Positions 1-9,573 of a stretch of 64,000 nt of DNA are shown in pieces. A program made the translations under genes and the position numbers. The notes below the pieces were generated by a model. That model worked only from the letters and a program-made list of their open reading frames with translations. It was not told the origin of the DNA and ran no database searches. The stretch spans positions 930,001-994,000 of the forward strand of contig NZ_CP049303.1 in the NCBI RefSeq assembly GCF_019443985.1, given 5' to 3'. The number at the start of each line of letters is the position of its first letter. Position 1 is the stretch's first letter. This stretch comes from Liquorilactobacillus hordei DSM 19519. Lineage in GTDB: Bacteria > Bacillota > Bacilli > Lactobacillales > Lactobacillaceae.

Positions 1-506
1 TCACAGAGTCGATCAGAAGTTATGTTCAAAAGAAGTTGACTAAATTAGAAAAGTATTTTGAAGATACTTCTAACTCGACAGCTCATGTTAACTTAAAGGT
101 TTATTCCGATAAGACAGCCAAGGTTGAGGTTACAATTCCTTTACCATACCTTGTGTTAAGAGCTGAGGAGACGTCACCTGACATGTATGCCAGTGTCGAC
201 TTAGTGACAGATAAGCTAGAACGTCAAATTCGCAAACATAAAACTAAAATTAATCGTAAATCACGCGAAAAGGGTTTTGAAACTGTTCAAGATAAGAATA
301 ACAGTGAAGAAAATGAGAAAGAATTTGATATTGTTCGATCCAAACATTTCTCATTAAAACCAATGGATAGTGAAGAAGCAGTTCTTCAGATGAATATGCT
401 GGGTCATGATTTCTTTATCTATGAAGATGCAGAGACAGATGGAGTTAACATTGTTTACCGCAGAAAAGATGGTAGATATGGATTGATTGAGTCTACAGAA
501 GGTTAA
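1..506 (+). CDS. hpf: Long-form ribosome hibernation promoting factor, 5' truncated
   Basis: The reading frame is open from base 3 (TESIRSYVQKKLTKLEKYF...) to the stop at 506, so the true start lies before the window. The N-terminal part is the ribosome-binding S30AE/YfiA domain. The last ~60 residues (from FDIVRSKHFSLKPMDSEEA) form the C-terminal dimerisation domain that long HPF uses to join two 70S ribosomes into inactive 100S particles in stationary phase. The internal TTG at position 36 is not the start, because the conserved domain continues upstream of it. The gene lies directly before secA, as is usual in lactobacilli. Identity is secure. Confidence 0.95.
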   Translation, partial: TESIRSYVQKKLTKLEKYFEDTSNSTAHVNLKVYSDKTAKVEVTIPLPYLVLRAEETSPDMYASVDLVTDKLERQIRKHKTKINRKSREKGFETVQDKNNSEENEKEFDIVRSKHFSLKPMDSEEAVLQMNMLGHDFFIYEDAETDGVNIVYRRKDGRYGLIESTEG

Positions 507-593
507 TTAAAAAGACGGGCTTTTCTCTTTTAGAGACGGGCTCGTTTTTTATGAGAATTTAAAATCTACTGTAATTGTTTCAAATTAGTGTAA

Positions 594-621
594 TTGATGA
601 TAAAATACTGAGTGATATACT
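594..621 (+). promoter_or_regulatory. Probable secA promoter
   Basis: TTGATG (594-599), a 16-base spacer, and TATACT (616-621) preceded by TG at 613-614 (extended -10). It lies 57 bases before the secA start. Seen by eye only. Confidence 0.5.
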
Positions 622-677
622 GTTTTTTAATAACAGAATAAATTTTTATATGGAGTTTTTTGGAAAGGAAATATGAC

Positions 678-3041
678 ATGGCAAATGTCCTAAGAAAATG
701 GGTTGAGAGTGATAATAGAGAATTAAAACGCTTGGGAAAAATTGCTGATAAAGTTGAAGCATATGCTGACGACATGGCAGCCTTAAGCGATGAAGAATTA
801 CAAGCAAAGACACCAGAATTAAAGGCTAAATTTGCGGCAGGAACATCATTAGATGATTTACTGCCAGAAGCCTTTGCAGTTGTTCGTGAAGGTGCAAAAA
901 GGGTTCTGGGTTTGTATCCATTTAGAGTTCAAATCTTTGGTGGAGTGGTTTTACATGAAGGTAACATTGCTGAAATGAAAACTGGTGAAGGTAAAACTTT
1001 AACAGCTACTATGCCGGTTTATTTAAATGCGCTTGCGGGGAAAGGTGTTCATGTTGTAACTGTTAACGAATATCTTTCGGCTCGTGATGCAAAAGAGATG
1101 GGCGAATTGTATTCTTGGCTTGGCCTTTCGGTTGGTTTGAACATCTCAAATTTATCACCAGATGAAAAGCGTAATGCCTATAAGTGTGATATTACATATT
1201 CCACTAATAGTGAATTAGGTTTTGATTATCTTCGTGATAATATGGTTGTTTATCGTGAAGATATGGTTCAAAGGCCACTTAACTTTGTAATAGTTGATGA
1301 AGTTGATTCGATTTTGATTGATGAGGCTAGAACGCCTTTGATTATTTCAGGTCAGGCTGAAAAATCAACAACTTTATACACTAGAACTGATCGCTTTGCT
1401 AAGACATTAACCGAAGAGGCGGACTTCAAGATTGATCTCGAATCAAAGACTGTTTCGTTGAATGAAGAAGGTATTAAAAAGGCCGAAAAGTATTTTGGTC
1501 TTGAAAACTTATACGATCCAGATAATACTGCATTAACACATCATTTAGACAATGCTTTGCGTGCAAACTTTATTATGTTGCGCGATAAAGATTATGTTGT
1601 TTCTGATGGTGAAGTCCTAATTGTTGACCAATTTACTGGGCGTATTATGGAAGGTCGTCGCTATTCAGATGGTCTTCATCAAGCAATTGAAGCTAAGGAA
1701 CATGTTGAAATTCAACAAGAAACTAAAACAATGGCTAATATTACTTACCAGAATTTCTTTAGAATGTACAAAAAGATTGCAGGTATGACTGGTACTGCTA
1801 AGACTGAACAAGAGGAATTTCGTGAAATATATAATATGGAAGTTATTTCCATTCCTACAAATAAGCCAGTTTTACGTGAGGATCGTCCGGATTTATTGTA
1901 TCCAACACTAAAGAGTAAGTTTACAGCCGTTATTGATGATATTAAAGAACGCCATGAGAAAGGACAGCCAATTCTTGTCGGGACTGTCGCAGTTGAAACT
2001 TCTGAGTTGTTATCAGAACTTCTGGATAGAGCAGGAATTGTACATGCAGTTTTGAATGCTAAAAATCATGCCAAGGAAGCTGAAATTATCATGAATGCAG
2101 GTCAGCAAGGTGCAGTGACAATTGCTACTAATATGGCTGGTCGTGGAACTGATATCAAATTAGGACCTGGTGTTCGAGAAGTTGGTGGATTGGCAGTTAT
2201 TGGGACTGAGCGCCATGAATCTCGTCGTATTGATAATCAGTTGCGTGGTCGTTCTGGGCGTCAAGGAGATCCAGGCTTAACGCAATTCTATCTTTCATTA
2301 GAAGATGACTTGATGTTACGTTTTGGTTCTGAACGTGTAAAGGCAATTCTTGAACGTTTCAAAGTTGCGGACGAGAATGCTGTTATTCAAAGTAAAATGA
2401 TTTCACGCCAAGTTGAATCCGCACAAAAACGTGTAGAAGGTAATAACTATGATACACGTAAACAGGTATTACAATACGATGATGTAATGCGAGAACAACG
2501 TGAAGTTATTTACGCACAAAGACAACAAGTCATTATGGAAGAAAAGTCAATTAAACCGATTATTTTGGCGATGATTAAGCGTACTGTTGAACATTTTGTA
2601 CAGATGCATACGCAAGGTGAACAAAAAGATTGGAATTTACAGGCAATTCTTGATTTTGCAATTGGTGCAATGGTTAATGAAGAAAGTATTACAATTAAAG
2701 ATTTGCAGGGTAAAAAGCCTGAAGAGATTGTAAATTATTTAATGGATTGTGCTAATGCTAATTATTCAATGAAGGAAAAACAACTGTATGATGCTTCGCA
2801 AATGCTGGAATTTGAGAAAGTAGTTGTTTTGCGGGTAGTTGATTCGAAATGGACAAATCATATTGATGAAATGGATCAATTACGTCAATCTATTGGGCTA
2901 CGCGGTTATGGTCAGTTGAACCCACTAGTTGAATATCAAACTGATGGTTTCAGAATGTTTGAACAAATGATAGGGGACATTGAATATGATGTTACTCGCT
3001 TATTCTTAAAGGCTGAAATCAGGCAGGATATTAAGCGTTAA
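678..3041 (+). CDS. secA: Preprotein translocase ATPase SecA
   Basis: SecA is the cytosolic ATPase that drives secretory proteins through SecYEG. I start it at ATG 678 ([13 protein letters not shown]), behind AAAGGAAAT, rather than at an in-frame TTG at 660. The protein has 787 residues. The Walker A motif MKTGEGKT lies near residue 100, the [12 protein letters not shown] helicase motif near 210, and the second RecA-like domain carries [15 protein letters not shown] and [13 protein letters not shown]. The chain ends at [12 protein letters not shown], so the C-terminal Cys-rich zinc tail (CxCxSGx8CC type) found in many SecA proteins is absent. It sits between hpf and prfB, a conserved order. 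Confidence 0.98.
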   Translation: MANVLRKWVESDNRELKRLGKIADKVEAYADDMAALSDEELQAKTPELKAKFAAGTSLDDLLPEAFAVVREGAKRVLGLYPFRVQIFGGVVLHEGNIAEMKTGEGKTLTATMPVYLNALAGKGVHVVTVNEYLSARDAKEMGELYSWLGLSVGLNISNLSPDEKRNAYKCDITYSTNSELGFDYLRDNMVVYREDMVQRPLNFVIVDEVDSILIDEARTPLIISGQAEKSTTLYTRTDRFAKTLTEEADFKIDLESKTVSLNEEGIKKAEKYFGLENLYDPDNTALTHHLDNALRANFIMLRDKDYVVSDGEVLIVDQFTGRIMEGRRYSDGLHQAIEAKEHVEIQQETKTMANITYQNFFRMYKKIAGMTGTAKTEQEEFREIYNMEVISIPTNKPVLREDRPDLLYPTLKSKFTAVIDDIKERHEKGQPILVGTVAVETSELLSELLDRAGIVHAVLNAKNHAKEAEIIMNAGQQGAVTIATNMAGRGTDIKLGPGVREVGGLAVIGTERHESRRIDNQLRGRSGRQGDPGLTQFYLSLEDDLMLRFGSERVKAILERFKVADENAVIQSKMISRQVESAQKRVEGNNYDTRKQVLQYDDVMREQREVIYAQRQQVIMEEKSIKPIILAMIKRTVEHFVQMHTQGEQKDWNLQAILDFAIGAMVNEESITIKDLQGKKPEEIVNYLMDCANANYSMKEKQLYDASQMLEFEKVVVLRVVDSKWTNHIDEMDQLRQSIGLRGYGQLNPLVEYQTDGFRMFEQMIGDIEYDVTRLFLKAEIRQDIKR

Positions 3042-3062
3042 TAATTTAGAGTGTGTTTTTAG

Positions 3063-3111
3063 GAGTCTTAACATCTTCGGTTTTGCTGAAATATGTTGAG
3101 ACTCTTTGTTT
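3063..3111 (+). terminator. Terminator after secA
   Basis: A 12-bp stem pairs GAGTCTTAACAT (3063-3074) with ATGTTGAGACTC (3093-3104). An inner CTTC/GAAG element is possible, and TTTGTTT follows. It separates secA from prfB. Confidence 0.7.
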
Positions 3112-3134
3112 AATAAATAAAAAGGAGTATACGG

Positions 3135-4251
3135 ATGGAAATAAGTGATTATAAGCGTATTATTGAAAAAATGAATGAACAAGTCGCAGACTTTAGGGGG
3201 TCTCTTTGACTTAGATGCATTGGATATCAGTATCTCGGAGAATGAGGCGCAAATGGCTAATCCGAATTTCTGGAATAATCAAAATAAGGCCCAAAAACTA
3301 ATTGAAGAAACAAATGAGTTAAAGGTTAAGCATGATAATTTTAAAGAATTGGCTGATGATCTTTCCGAACTTGAGGTTCTTCTAGAATTAGCTCAAATTG
3401 AACCGGATAAAGAGATAATTACTGAACTGGATGAAAAAATTGAAGTTGCACAGAAAAAAATGAATAGTTACCAGTTAACACTTTTATTGAGTGGTAAGTA
3501 TGATAAGAGCAATGCAATCTTAGAAATACATCCAGGGGCAGGTGGAACTGAATCACAGGATTGGGGTTCGATGCTGCTGCGTATGTATGATCGATGGGCA
3601 CAACAACACAATTTTTCAGTTGAGGTTTTAGATTATCAAGCTGGAGATGAGGCAGGAATCAAAAGTGTCTCATTAATGATTAAAGGAACAAATGCCTATG
3701 GGTATTTACGTAGTGAAAAAGGGGTTCACAGATTGGTGAGAATTTCACCTTTTGACGCGGCTGGAAGGCGTCATACTTCTTTTGCATCAATTAATGTGAT
3801 GCCTGAACTTGGGGATGATGTTGAAGTTGAACTCAGACCAGAAGATATCAAGATGGAAGTATTTCGTGCCAGTGGAGCGGGTGGACAGCACATTAACAAA
3901 ACTTCTTCGGCAGTGCGCTTAATTCACATTCCTACGGGAATTGTAGTCTCTAGTCAAGCGCAACGCTCGCAATTTCAAAACCGGGCAACTGCTGAGAGCA
4001 TGTTGAAATCTAAATTATATCAATTAAAACTAGAGGAACAGGAAAAGAAAAAAGCTGAAATTCAAGGAGAACAACTTGAGATAGGCTGGGGCTCACAGAT
4101 CAGGTCCTATGTTTTCCATCCTTATTCTTTGGTAAAAGATCATAGGACAAATTTTGAAACAGGAAATGCACAGAGTGTGATGGATGGAGACTTAGATGGA
4201 TTTATAAATGCATTTTTACAGTATGAATTGCAGCTGAAGAATCCACAATAA
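3135..4251 (+). CDS. prfB: Peptide chain release factor 2 (programmed +1 frameshift)
   Basis: RF2 reads UGA and UAA stops. Translation begins at ATG 3135 behind AAGGAG. After 24 codons the zero frame meets an in-frame TGA (3207-3209). The ribosome must shift +1 at CTT-T (3204-3207) and continue from GAC at 3208 to the stop at 4251, giving 371 residues. The main frame alone, without the first 24 codons, would lack its natural N-terminus. The stop-recognition tripeptide SPF lies near residue 202 (RISPFDAAGRRHTSF), and the catalytic GGQ near 247 (SGAGGQHINKTSSAVR). Low RF2 raises frameshifting, so the protein limits its own synthesis. Confidence 0.97.
3195..3210 (+). promoter_or_regulatory. prfB programmed +1 frameshift site
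   Basis: The site reads AGGGGGTCTCTTTGAC. The internal Shine-Dalgarno-like AGGGGG lies three bases before the CTT-TGA slip site, with C after the stop. This is the classical bacterial RF2 autoregulation signal. Confidence 0.97.
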
Positions 4252-4302
4252 ACTAATTGAAATTAAAATGTAACGTTATTGAAATATTGCCTTTTGTATT
4301 AA

Positions 4303-4311
4303 TGATATAAT
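4303..4311 (+). promoter_or_regulatory. Extended -10 promoter of ftsEX
   Basis: TGATATAAT is a perfect -10 with the TG extension, 38 bases before the ftsE start. No good -35 hexamer is spaced correctly, which extended -10 promoters do not need. Confidence 0.55.
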
Positions 4312-4348
4312 ATTTGGGGTGTATCAAAATACGAGGAGGAAAATCCTT

Positions 4349-5038
4349 TTGATTGAATTTAAACATGTGTTTAAAAAATATCCAAACGATGTCTTAGCGG
4401 CAAATGATTTCAACGTTAAGATTCGACAAGGTGAATTTGTATATGTAATTGGTCCTAGTGGAGCTGGAAAGTCGACATTTATCAAGATGATGTATCGAGA
4501 AGAACGTCCAACCTCTGGTGAGATCAAAGTTAATGATTATGAATTGCAAAAGATTAAAAATAGTGAAATCCCGTTTTTAAGGCGTGAATTAGGGATTGTT
4601 TTCCAGGATTTTAAGTTACTACCGAAACTTACAATCTTTGAAAATATTGCTTATGCACTGCAAGTTATTGAAAAAGATTCAGAAACAGTTACAGCACGGG
4701 TAAATTATGTGTTGGATTTGGTTGGGCTAAAAGATAAAGTAAACGCATTTCCAAATGAGCTTTCTGGTGGTGAACAGCAAAGAATTTCTATCGCACGTGC
4801 TATTGCTAATAAACCTGAAGTTGTAATTGCTGATGAACCTACTGGTAATCTAGATCCAGATACTGCAGCTGGAATAATGGAAATCCTTGAGCGCATTAAT
4901 GGTGAAGGAACAACTGTGGTAATGGCTACTCATAATAGTCAAATTGTCGATCAATACAAGCACCGTGTGTTGGAAATAGAAGGTGGAAAAATTGTTCGTG
5001 ATCAGACCGAAGGAGGATTTTTCCAAGATGAAGATTAG
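4349..5038 (+). CDS. ftsE: Cell division ATP-binding protein FtsE
   Basis: This is the ABC ATPase of the FtsEX complex, which transmits ATP hydrolysis through FtsX to extracellular peptidoglycan hydrolases at the septum or side wall. The start is TTG 4349, nine bases after AGGAGG (4334-4339); an upstream in-frame GTG at 4319 precedes that site and is not used. The protein has 229 residues: Walker A GPSGAGKS near 36, Q-loop VFQDFKLL, signature LSGGEQQR near 137 and Walker B VVIADEPTGNL near 157. It overlaps ftsX by 11 bases, so the two are translationally coupled. Confidence 0.97.
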   Translation: MIEFKHVFKKYPNDVLAANDFNVKIRQGEFVYVIGPSGAGKSTFIKMMYREERPTSGEIKVNDYELQKIKNSEIPFLRRELGIVFQDFKLLPKLTIFENIAYALQVIEKDSETVTARVNYVLDLVGLKDKVNAFPNELSGGEQQRISIARAIANKPEVVIADEPTGNLDPDTAAGIMEILERINGEGTTVVMATHNSQIVDQYKHRVLEIEGGKIVRDQTEGGFFQDED

Positions 5039-5915
5039 TACGTTTAAAAGACATGTGGTTGAAAGTTTAAAGAGCTTAAAACGTAATGGTTGGATGTCTG
5101 TTGCTGCTCTTAGTGCGGTTACAGTAACCCTTCTTTTGGTTGGTATTTTGCTTTCAATCTTGATGAACGTCAATAAGGTTGCTTCTGATATTGAAAATGA
5201 TGTTCAAGTTAGAGTTCTAATTAACCGAGGTACAACTAAGGAACAAGAAACAAAGCTCAAGCAAAAATTATCAAGTCTCGATTCTGTTAGCAAAATTAAA
5301 TTTTCTAGTAAAGAACGAGAACTTAAAAACGTAATTGGCAGTTACGGAAAAGAGTTTAAACTTTTTGGTGGCGATGACAATCCCTTAAATGATGTTTTTG
5401 TTGTAAGTGCGAAGAAACCAGAGCAAACAGTCAAGATTGCAAAAGAAGCAAAAAAAATGAAGCATGTCTATGATGCAAAATATGGTGGAGCTTCCGCAAA
5501 AAAATTATTTAATATCGTTGATAATGTTCAAAAATGGGGAATTGCTATAAGTTTGTTATTGCTTTTTGTTGCTGTCTTCTTAATTTCCAACACGATTAGG
5601 ATTACAATTCTTTCACGGAAAAATGAAATTGCAATTATGCGCTTAGTAGGGGCAACAAATGGCTTTATCAGGTGGCCATTTATTCTTGAAGGTGCTTGGA
5701 CTGGATTAATTGGTGCAATTATTCCAATAATTATTGTTGATTTTGGGTATGTATGGCTTTATGGAATTATTTCGTCATCACTTGCTAGTACCGGATATAG
5801 TTTATTAACCCCAGGTGTCTTCTTATTCCAAATTGATACTTTGTTAATTGTAATTGGTATTGTAATTGGTGCAATTGGTTCTGGAATTTCAATGAGACGT
5901 TTCCTTAGAATTTAA
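5028..5915 (+). CDS. ftsX: Cell division protein FtsX (permease-like)
   Basis: FtsX is the membrane partner of FtsE. It starts at ATG 5028, which lies inside the end of ftsE behind AGGAGG (5011-5016), and has 295 residues. One membrane segment near the N-terminus (about 25-47) is followed by an extracellular domain of ~120 residues and three C-terminal membrane segments (about 175-290), the usual FtsX plan. The extracellular domain would bind a coiled-coil hydrolase partner; none is encoded next door, but a coiled-coil wall protein occurs at 43634. Confidence 0.96.
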   Translation: MKISTFKRHVVESLKSLKRNGWMSVAALSAVTVTLLLVGILLSILMNVNKVASDIENDVQVRVLINRGTTKEQETKLKQKLSSLDSVSKIKFSSKERELKNVIGSYGKEFKLFGGDDNPLNDVFVVSAKKPEQTVKIAKEAKKMKHVYDAKYGGASAKKLFNIVDNVQKWGIAISLLLLFVAVFLISNTIRITILSRKNEIAIMRLVGATNGFIRWPFILEGAWTGLIGAIIPIIIVDFGYVWLYGIISSSLASTGYSLLTPGVFLFQIDTLLIVIGIVIGAIGSGISMRRFLRI

Positions 5916-5949
5916 GTGAATAACTTTGAAGAAAATTCAGGGTTAATAA

Positions 5950-6031
5950 GGAACTTTGACTTACGGAACACGTTTATACGAAATAAATAGAGAGGGTGAG
6001 TCAAAATTAAACTTTTGACCATCCTCTTTTT
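5950..6031 (+). repeat. Interspersed repeat copy R1 with terminator hairpin
   Basis: Plus-strand copy of the repeat family in this window: an AACACGTTTATACGAAATAA block, then a hairpin pairing GAGGGTGAGTCAAAA (5992-6006) with TTTTGACCATCCTC (6013-6026), followed by TTTTT. It serves as the ftsEX terminator. Confidence 0.8.
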
Positions 6032-6058
6032 GTACTAATTAAAATATATTGCTATACT
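6030..6058 (+). promoter_or_regulatory. Promoter before the PDZ protein gene
   Basis: TTGTAC (6030-6035), 17-base spacer, TATACT (6053-6058) with TG at 6050-6051. It begins immediately after the ftsEX terminator. Confidence 0.6.
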
Positions 6059-6098
6059 ATAAGCTGTGGATATTAAGTAGCTTGGGAGGATGATTAAG

Positions 6099-7247
6099 AT
6101 GGAGTTTTTGCTTTTTTTAGTGCTGCTTATTATAAATCCAGTTGTTTTATGTGGTTTACTGGTACTTTTTTTTAGCTATTTAAGAAGAATAAAAAATGAG
6201 CGAAAATATTTTAGAACGGCGATAAATAATGATTTTTTTGAGGGCCGCTACTATATTAAAAATGCACTTAAATTTGGTTTCTTGAATTCAATTATTACCA
6301 TGTTGTTAGGAGTAGAACTGACAAAACAATGGATCTTTGTTTATATGGGGATTATGGCTGTTGGAATTATTTTATCGTTCTACGTAGACTTGAATTCTAT
6401 CTTGTTATTAGTTTTTACTGGAGGCACTATAGGAATTGCTAGTTTGTCATTATTTGATGAAAAGATGGTTATTCCAGCGAGCTTACAGTCTTTTGCTGAA
6501 ATTAAACCCGGTATCATTTTTTTAATTTTGACAGTTTTTTATTTGAACAAGTTATTCATGTTAAAGAGTTATAAACAAGATTTTTTTCAGCCTAAAATAT
6601 ATAATGGAAAACGTGGTAGGAGACTGATAAGATATTCTTTGAGGGACCAAACTGTTTTGCCATTAATTGTCCTTGTACCAGGAAATCTTATACACAGTCT
6701 TATTCCTGTTTGGCCGATTCTTAGTCTCGGAGGACAGTCGTTTACCTTATTTGTTTTGCCATTATGGATTTCTTGGACCCTAAAACTGTGGCGTAATTCG
6801 GTCGAAATGGAGTTACAAAAAGCCAAGGCAGATACACAACAGAAGCTGGTTATTACTATAATTGGTACCATATTAGGGTTATGGTTTCCAATCACTGGCA
6901 TCTTTGTATTTATCATATTACTTTTGTTAGTTGGCTTGCGCTTTGTACAAAGGTATGCAAAGATGAAGCGAAAAGGAAAATGGTATGCTGAGACACATGA
7001 TGGAATTAGAGTGGTTGCAGTTCGGCCTGAAACGCCTGCTGCGAAGATGAACCTAGAAATAGGTGACGTGATAATTATGTGTAATGGGATTCATGTTACT
7101 ACAGAGTCAGAGTTCTATGAGGCTTTGCAAAAAAACTCAGCTTATTGTAAATTAAAAATAAGAACCTATGAAGGTCAGTTGAAATTGGCTGAAAGTGCAA
7201 TTTTTGCAGATTCCCCTCATGAAATAGGGGTAGTATTGTTTCGTTAA
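6099..7247 (+). CDS. Polytopic membrane protein with C-terminal PDZ domain (MinJ-like)
   Basis: The protein has 382 residues. I choose ATG 6099, nine bases after GGGAGG, rather than ATG 6090, which overlaps that ribosome-binding site. The first ~285 residues hold several hydrophobic segments (near 1-25, 50-70, 85-110, 135-150, 195-215 and 240-280). The last ~85 residues read as a PDZ domain (GIRVVAVRPETPAAKMNLEIGDVIIMCNG). B. subtilis has the PDZ membrane protein MinJ, which organises division-site proteins, downstream of ftsEX. The same layout and position suggest a MinJ-type division scaffold, but this is inference. It lacks the serine protease domain of CtpB. Confidence 0.75.
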   Translation: MEFLLFLVLLIINPVVLCGLLVLFFSYLRRIKNERKYFRTAINNDFFEGRYYIKNALKFGFLNSIITMLLGVELTKQWIFVYMGIMAVGIILSFYVDLNSILLLVFTGGTIGIASLSLFDEKMVIPASLQSFAEIKPGIIFLILTVFYLNKLFMLKSYKQDFFQPKIYNGKRGRRLIRYSLRDQTVLPLIVLVPGNLIHSLIPVWPILSLGGQSFTLFVLPLWISWTLKLWRNSVEMELQKAKADTQQKLVITIIGTILGLWFPITGIFVFIILLLLVGLRFVQRYAKMKRKGKWYAETHDGIRVVAVRPETPAAKMNLEIGDVIIMCNGIHVTTESEFYEALQKNSAYCKLKIRTYEGQLKLAESAIFADSPHEIGVVLFR

Positions 7248-7265
7248 TTATTTGGAGGAAATGTA

Positions 7266-7997
7266 GTGAAAAAAATACTTGTAGTTGATGATGAAATGTC
7301 CATAGTGACACTATTGAAATATAATCTAGAGCAAGCTGGTTATGAGGTTGATACTGCACTTGACGGACAAACTGGTTTTGACAAAGGCCGTAATTTCGAA
7401 TTCGATTTTATTTTGCTGGATTTGATGTTGCCAAAGATGGATGGCTTAGAAATCACAAAGAGACTGAGACAAGAAAAAGTGAAAACACCTATTATGATTT
7501 TAACGGCAAAAGGCGAAGAATATGACAAGGTCATTGGGCTTGAACTTGGAGCTGATGACTATCTAACTAAGCCATTTTCGCCAAGAGAGGTAATAGCGCG
7601 TATAAAAGCTATTGTTAGAAGAACAGATGAGGTTTCAACCAATAATCCAATTGCAAAGAATACTCCAGAAAACGAAAATGAGATAGAAGAGGTTTATCAT
7701 TTTCCAGATTTTTCAGTCGATTTGGTAAATTATTCGGTCACGAAGAATGGAGAAAAAGTTAAATTAACACCTAAGGAATTTGAGTTGCTTGCATATTTTA
7801 TTAAAAGAAAGCACCGTGTGTTAAGTCGCGACAAACTTTTAAATGGTGTTTGGGGATTTGATTACGTTGGTCAAACTAGGATGGTAGATATGCATGTTAG
7901 TCATTTGAGAGAAAAAATTGAGCGTGATTCAAAAAATCCATGTTATATAGAAACTGTCAGAGGATTCGGATATCGATTTGAAGGTGAAAGCGATTAA
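7266..7997 (+). CDS. phoP: OmpR/PhoB-type response regulator (PhoP-like)
   Basis: A 243-residue two-component regulator starting at GTG 7266 behind GGAGGAAAT. The receiver domain has acidic residues D8 and D9, phospho-acceptor D52 (ILLDLMLPKMDG) and the conserved Lys in TKPFSPREV. A winged-helix DNA-binding domain follows (LTPKEFELLAYF... MVDMHVSHLREKIERD... VRGFGYRFE). It overlaps the kinase gene, so the two form one operon. The pairing with a PAS/HisKA kinase and phoU downstream supports phosphate response (PhoP), although WalR-like regulators look similar. Confidence 0.9.
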   Translation: MKKILVVDDEMSIVTLLKYNLEQAGYEVDTALDGQTGFDKGRNFEFDFILLDLMLPKMDGLEITKRLRQEKVKTPIMILTAKGEEYDKVIGLELGADDYLTKPFSPREVIARIKAIVRRTDEVSTNNPIAKNTPENENEIEEVYHFPDFSVDLVNYSVTKNGEKVKLTPKEFELLAYFIKRKHRVLSRDKLLNGVWGFDYVGQTRMVDMHVSHLREKIERDSKNPCYIETVRGFGYRFEGESD

Positions 7998-9393
7998 GGT
8001 AGCTAGAGCATTTATTATTGATTTTATAACAATAGTTGCAGTTATATATATATTGTTATCTCTTCTCACAACAGAGAATGGAACAAGTTTAAAAGAAATT
8101 CTAGGTGCTGGTGAAGGTGTCTTAATTATTATTTCTGCAGCTTTATTGGCAGGAACTGAGGTTGGTTTTAGATATATTAGGTATAGACGTGGAAAGCAAG
8201 AACTAGATTTACTCTCGCAGAAGCTAAATGATATTACTGAAGGTAAAAAGCCTGGTCATATTTTACTTGAGCCCAATGATCCATTATATGGAATTTCAAG
8301 AACAATTAATAGACTTGAGAATCGACAGCATGATTTTACTAAAGATTTTACGATCCAGCAAAGAGGGTACTTTTCCTTAATTGAGTACCTCACGATTGGT
8401 GTGATGATTCTTGATCAAGATAGAAAAATTTATATGAGTAATCATGCAATGAGTGATCTGATGGGTCGTGAGATGAATCTGCAGGGCCAAATTTATATCA
8501 ATGAAATTAGAACATATGATTTAAGCCGCATGATTGAGGCTGCATTTTCTTCACAAGAAGATCAACATAGCGAAATTAGACTTGACTTGACTGGCAAAAT
8601 TGTTGACGCTCATGTAGTTTATGTTCCTGTCAGCAAGCATCGTTTGTTGGTGATGGTATTGTTATATGATATTACTGAGCTAAAGGAAATTGAAAGAATG
8701 CAGTTGGACTTTGTAAGTAATGTCAGTCATGAGTTAAAGACACCGATTACGGCAATTACTGGTTTCAGTGAGACACTGTTACAAGGTGCAATGGAAGATA
8801 AGAAAGCTTTGGCTGAGTTTTTAGCAATCATTCATAAGGAAAGCCTAAAATTAACAGATTTAGTTGAGGATATTTTGTCTTTGGCAAGGATTGATGCTAA
8901 TACAGAATTGAATTTGAAAGAAATAAATTTAAGAGAGTATCTAACCGAACTTTTAAAAACATTTAAACCACAATTGGAGAAAAAGAAAATTAAGGTTTTT
9001 TTAGAAATTACTGAGACAGCTGTGGTTAGCATGGATCAAAATAAGTTGAGACATGTTATTGATAATCTGATTCAGAATGCTATTAAATATAATAACTTTC
9101 AAGGGAAAGTCTGGGTTAGTGGAACTCTTACTGAGACTAGTTGGAGTATTAGCGTTAGAGATAACGGCTATGGAATTTCACAAGACAAGCAAGAGCGGAT
9201 TTTTGAACGCTTTTACCGGATTGATACTTCGCGTTCGCGTGATAATGGAGGAACTGGATTAGGACTATCTGTTGTTAAGGAATATGTTGCAGCAATGAAC
9301 GGAGAAATTTCGTTAGAGAGCCAAGTTGGTGTTGGTTCAAAATTTACGGTAAAGTTTCCGATAGGATTAAATGCACAGAAAAAAATTCTATAG
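7978..9393 (+). CDS. phoR: Sensor histidine kinase (PhoR-like)
   Basis: A membrane sensor kinase of about 471 residues. Two hydrophobic segments (about 8-28 and 44-62) are followed by a linker, a PAS-like domain (LIEYLTIGVMILDQDRKIYMSN), a HisKA dimerisation helix with the phosphorylated His near residue 251 (FVSNVSHELKTPITAITGF), and an ATPase domain with N-box LRHVIDNLIQNAIKYN, G1 VRDNGYGI and G2 GGTGLGLSVVKEY. The start is uncertain: TTG 7978 and GTG 7984 both lie within the end of phoP, implying translational coupling. The extracytoplasmic loop between the membrane segments is short. Confidence 0.9.
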   Translation: MKVKAIKVARAFIIDFITIVAVIYILLSLLTTENGTSLKEILGAGEGVLIIISAALLAGTEVGFRYIRYRRGKQELDLLSQKLNDITEGKKPGHILLEPNDPLYGISRTINRLENRQHDFTKDFTIQQRGYFSLIEYLTIGVMILDQDRKIYMSNHAMSDLMGREMNLQGQIYINEIRTYDLSRMIEAAFSSQEDQHSEIRLDLTGKIVDAHVVYVPVSKHRLLVMVLLYDITELKEIERMQLDFVSNVSHELKTPITAITGFSETLLQGAMEDKKALAEFLAIIHKESLKLTDLVEDILSLARIDANTELNLKEINLREYLTELLKTFKPQLEKKKIKVFLEITETAVVSMDQNKLRHVIDNLIQNAIKYNNFQGKVWVSGTLTETSWSISVRDNGYGISQDKQERIFERFYRIDTSRSRDNGGTGLGLSVVKEYVAAMNGEISLESQVGVGSKFTVKFPIGLNAQKKIL

Positions 9394-9418
9394 GGTGATT
9401 AAGGCTGTCATTAATCCA

Positions 9419-9462
9419 GAGACTGTCACAAAATTATTTTTTTGTCGCAGCCTTTTTTTGTA
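9419..9462 (+). terminator. Terminator after phoR
   Basis: An imperfect stem pairs GACTGTCACAAAA with TTTTGTCGCAGCC, followed by TTTTTTT. It separates phoR from phoU. Confidence 0.6.
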
Positions 9463-9573
9463 GAATAAATTATTGGTAAGGATTGCGTATGTTTTGATAA
9501 AAGTATAGAATCTAACCTAATAATAATTAGAATATTTTCTCTGATAAGAATTATCAAGGAAAGGAGGGGCGGT

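Noticed and set aside
509..559. Strong terminator after hpf
   Set aside because: The repeated GACGGGCT is a direct, not inverted, repeat. Only a weak stem before the T-run is possible, so I do not list it.
9077..9262. Second gene inside phoR on the plus strand
   Set aside because: It is an alternate-frame shadow of the kinase ATPase domain with no ribosome-binding site.
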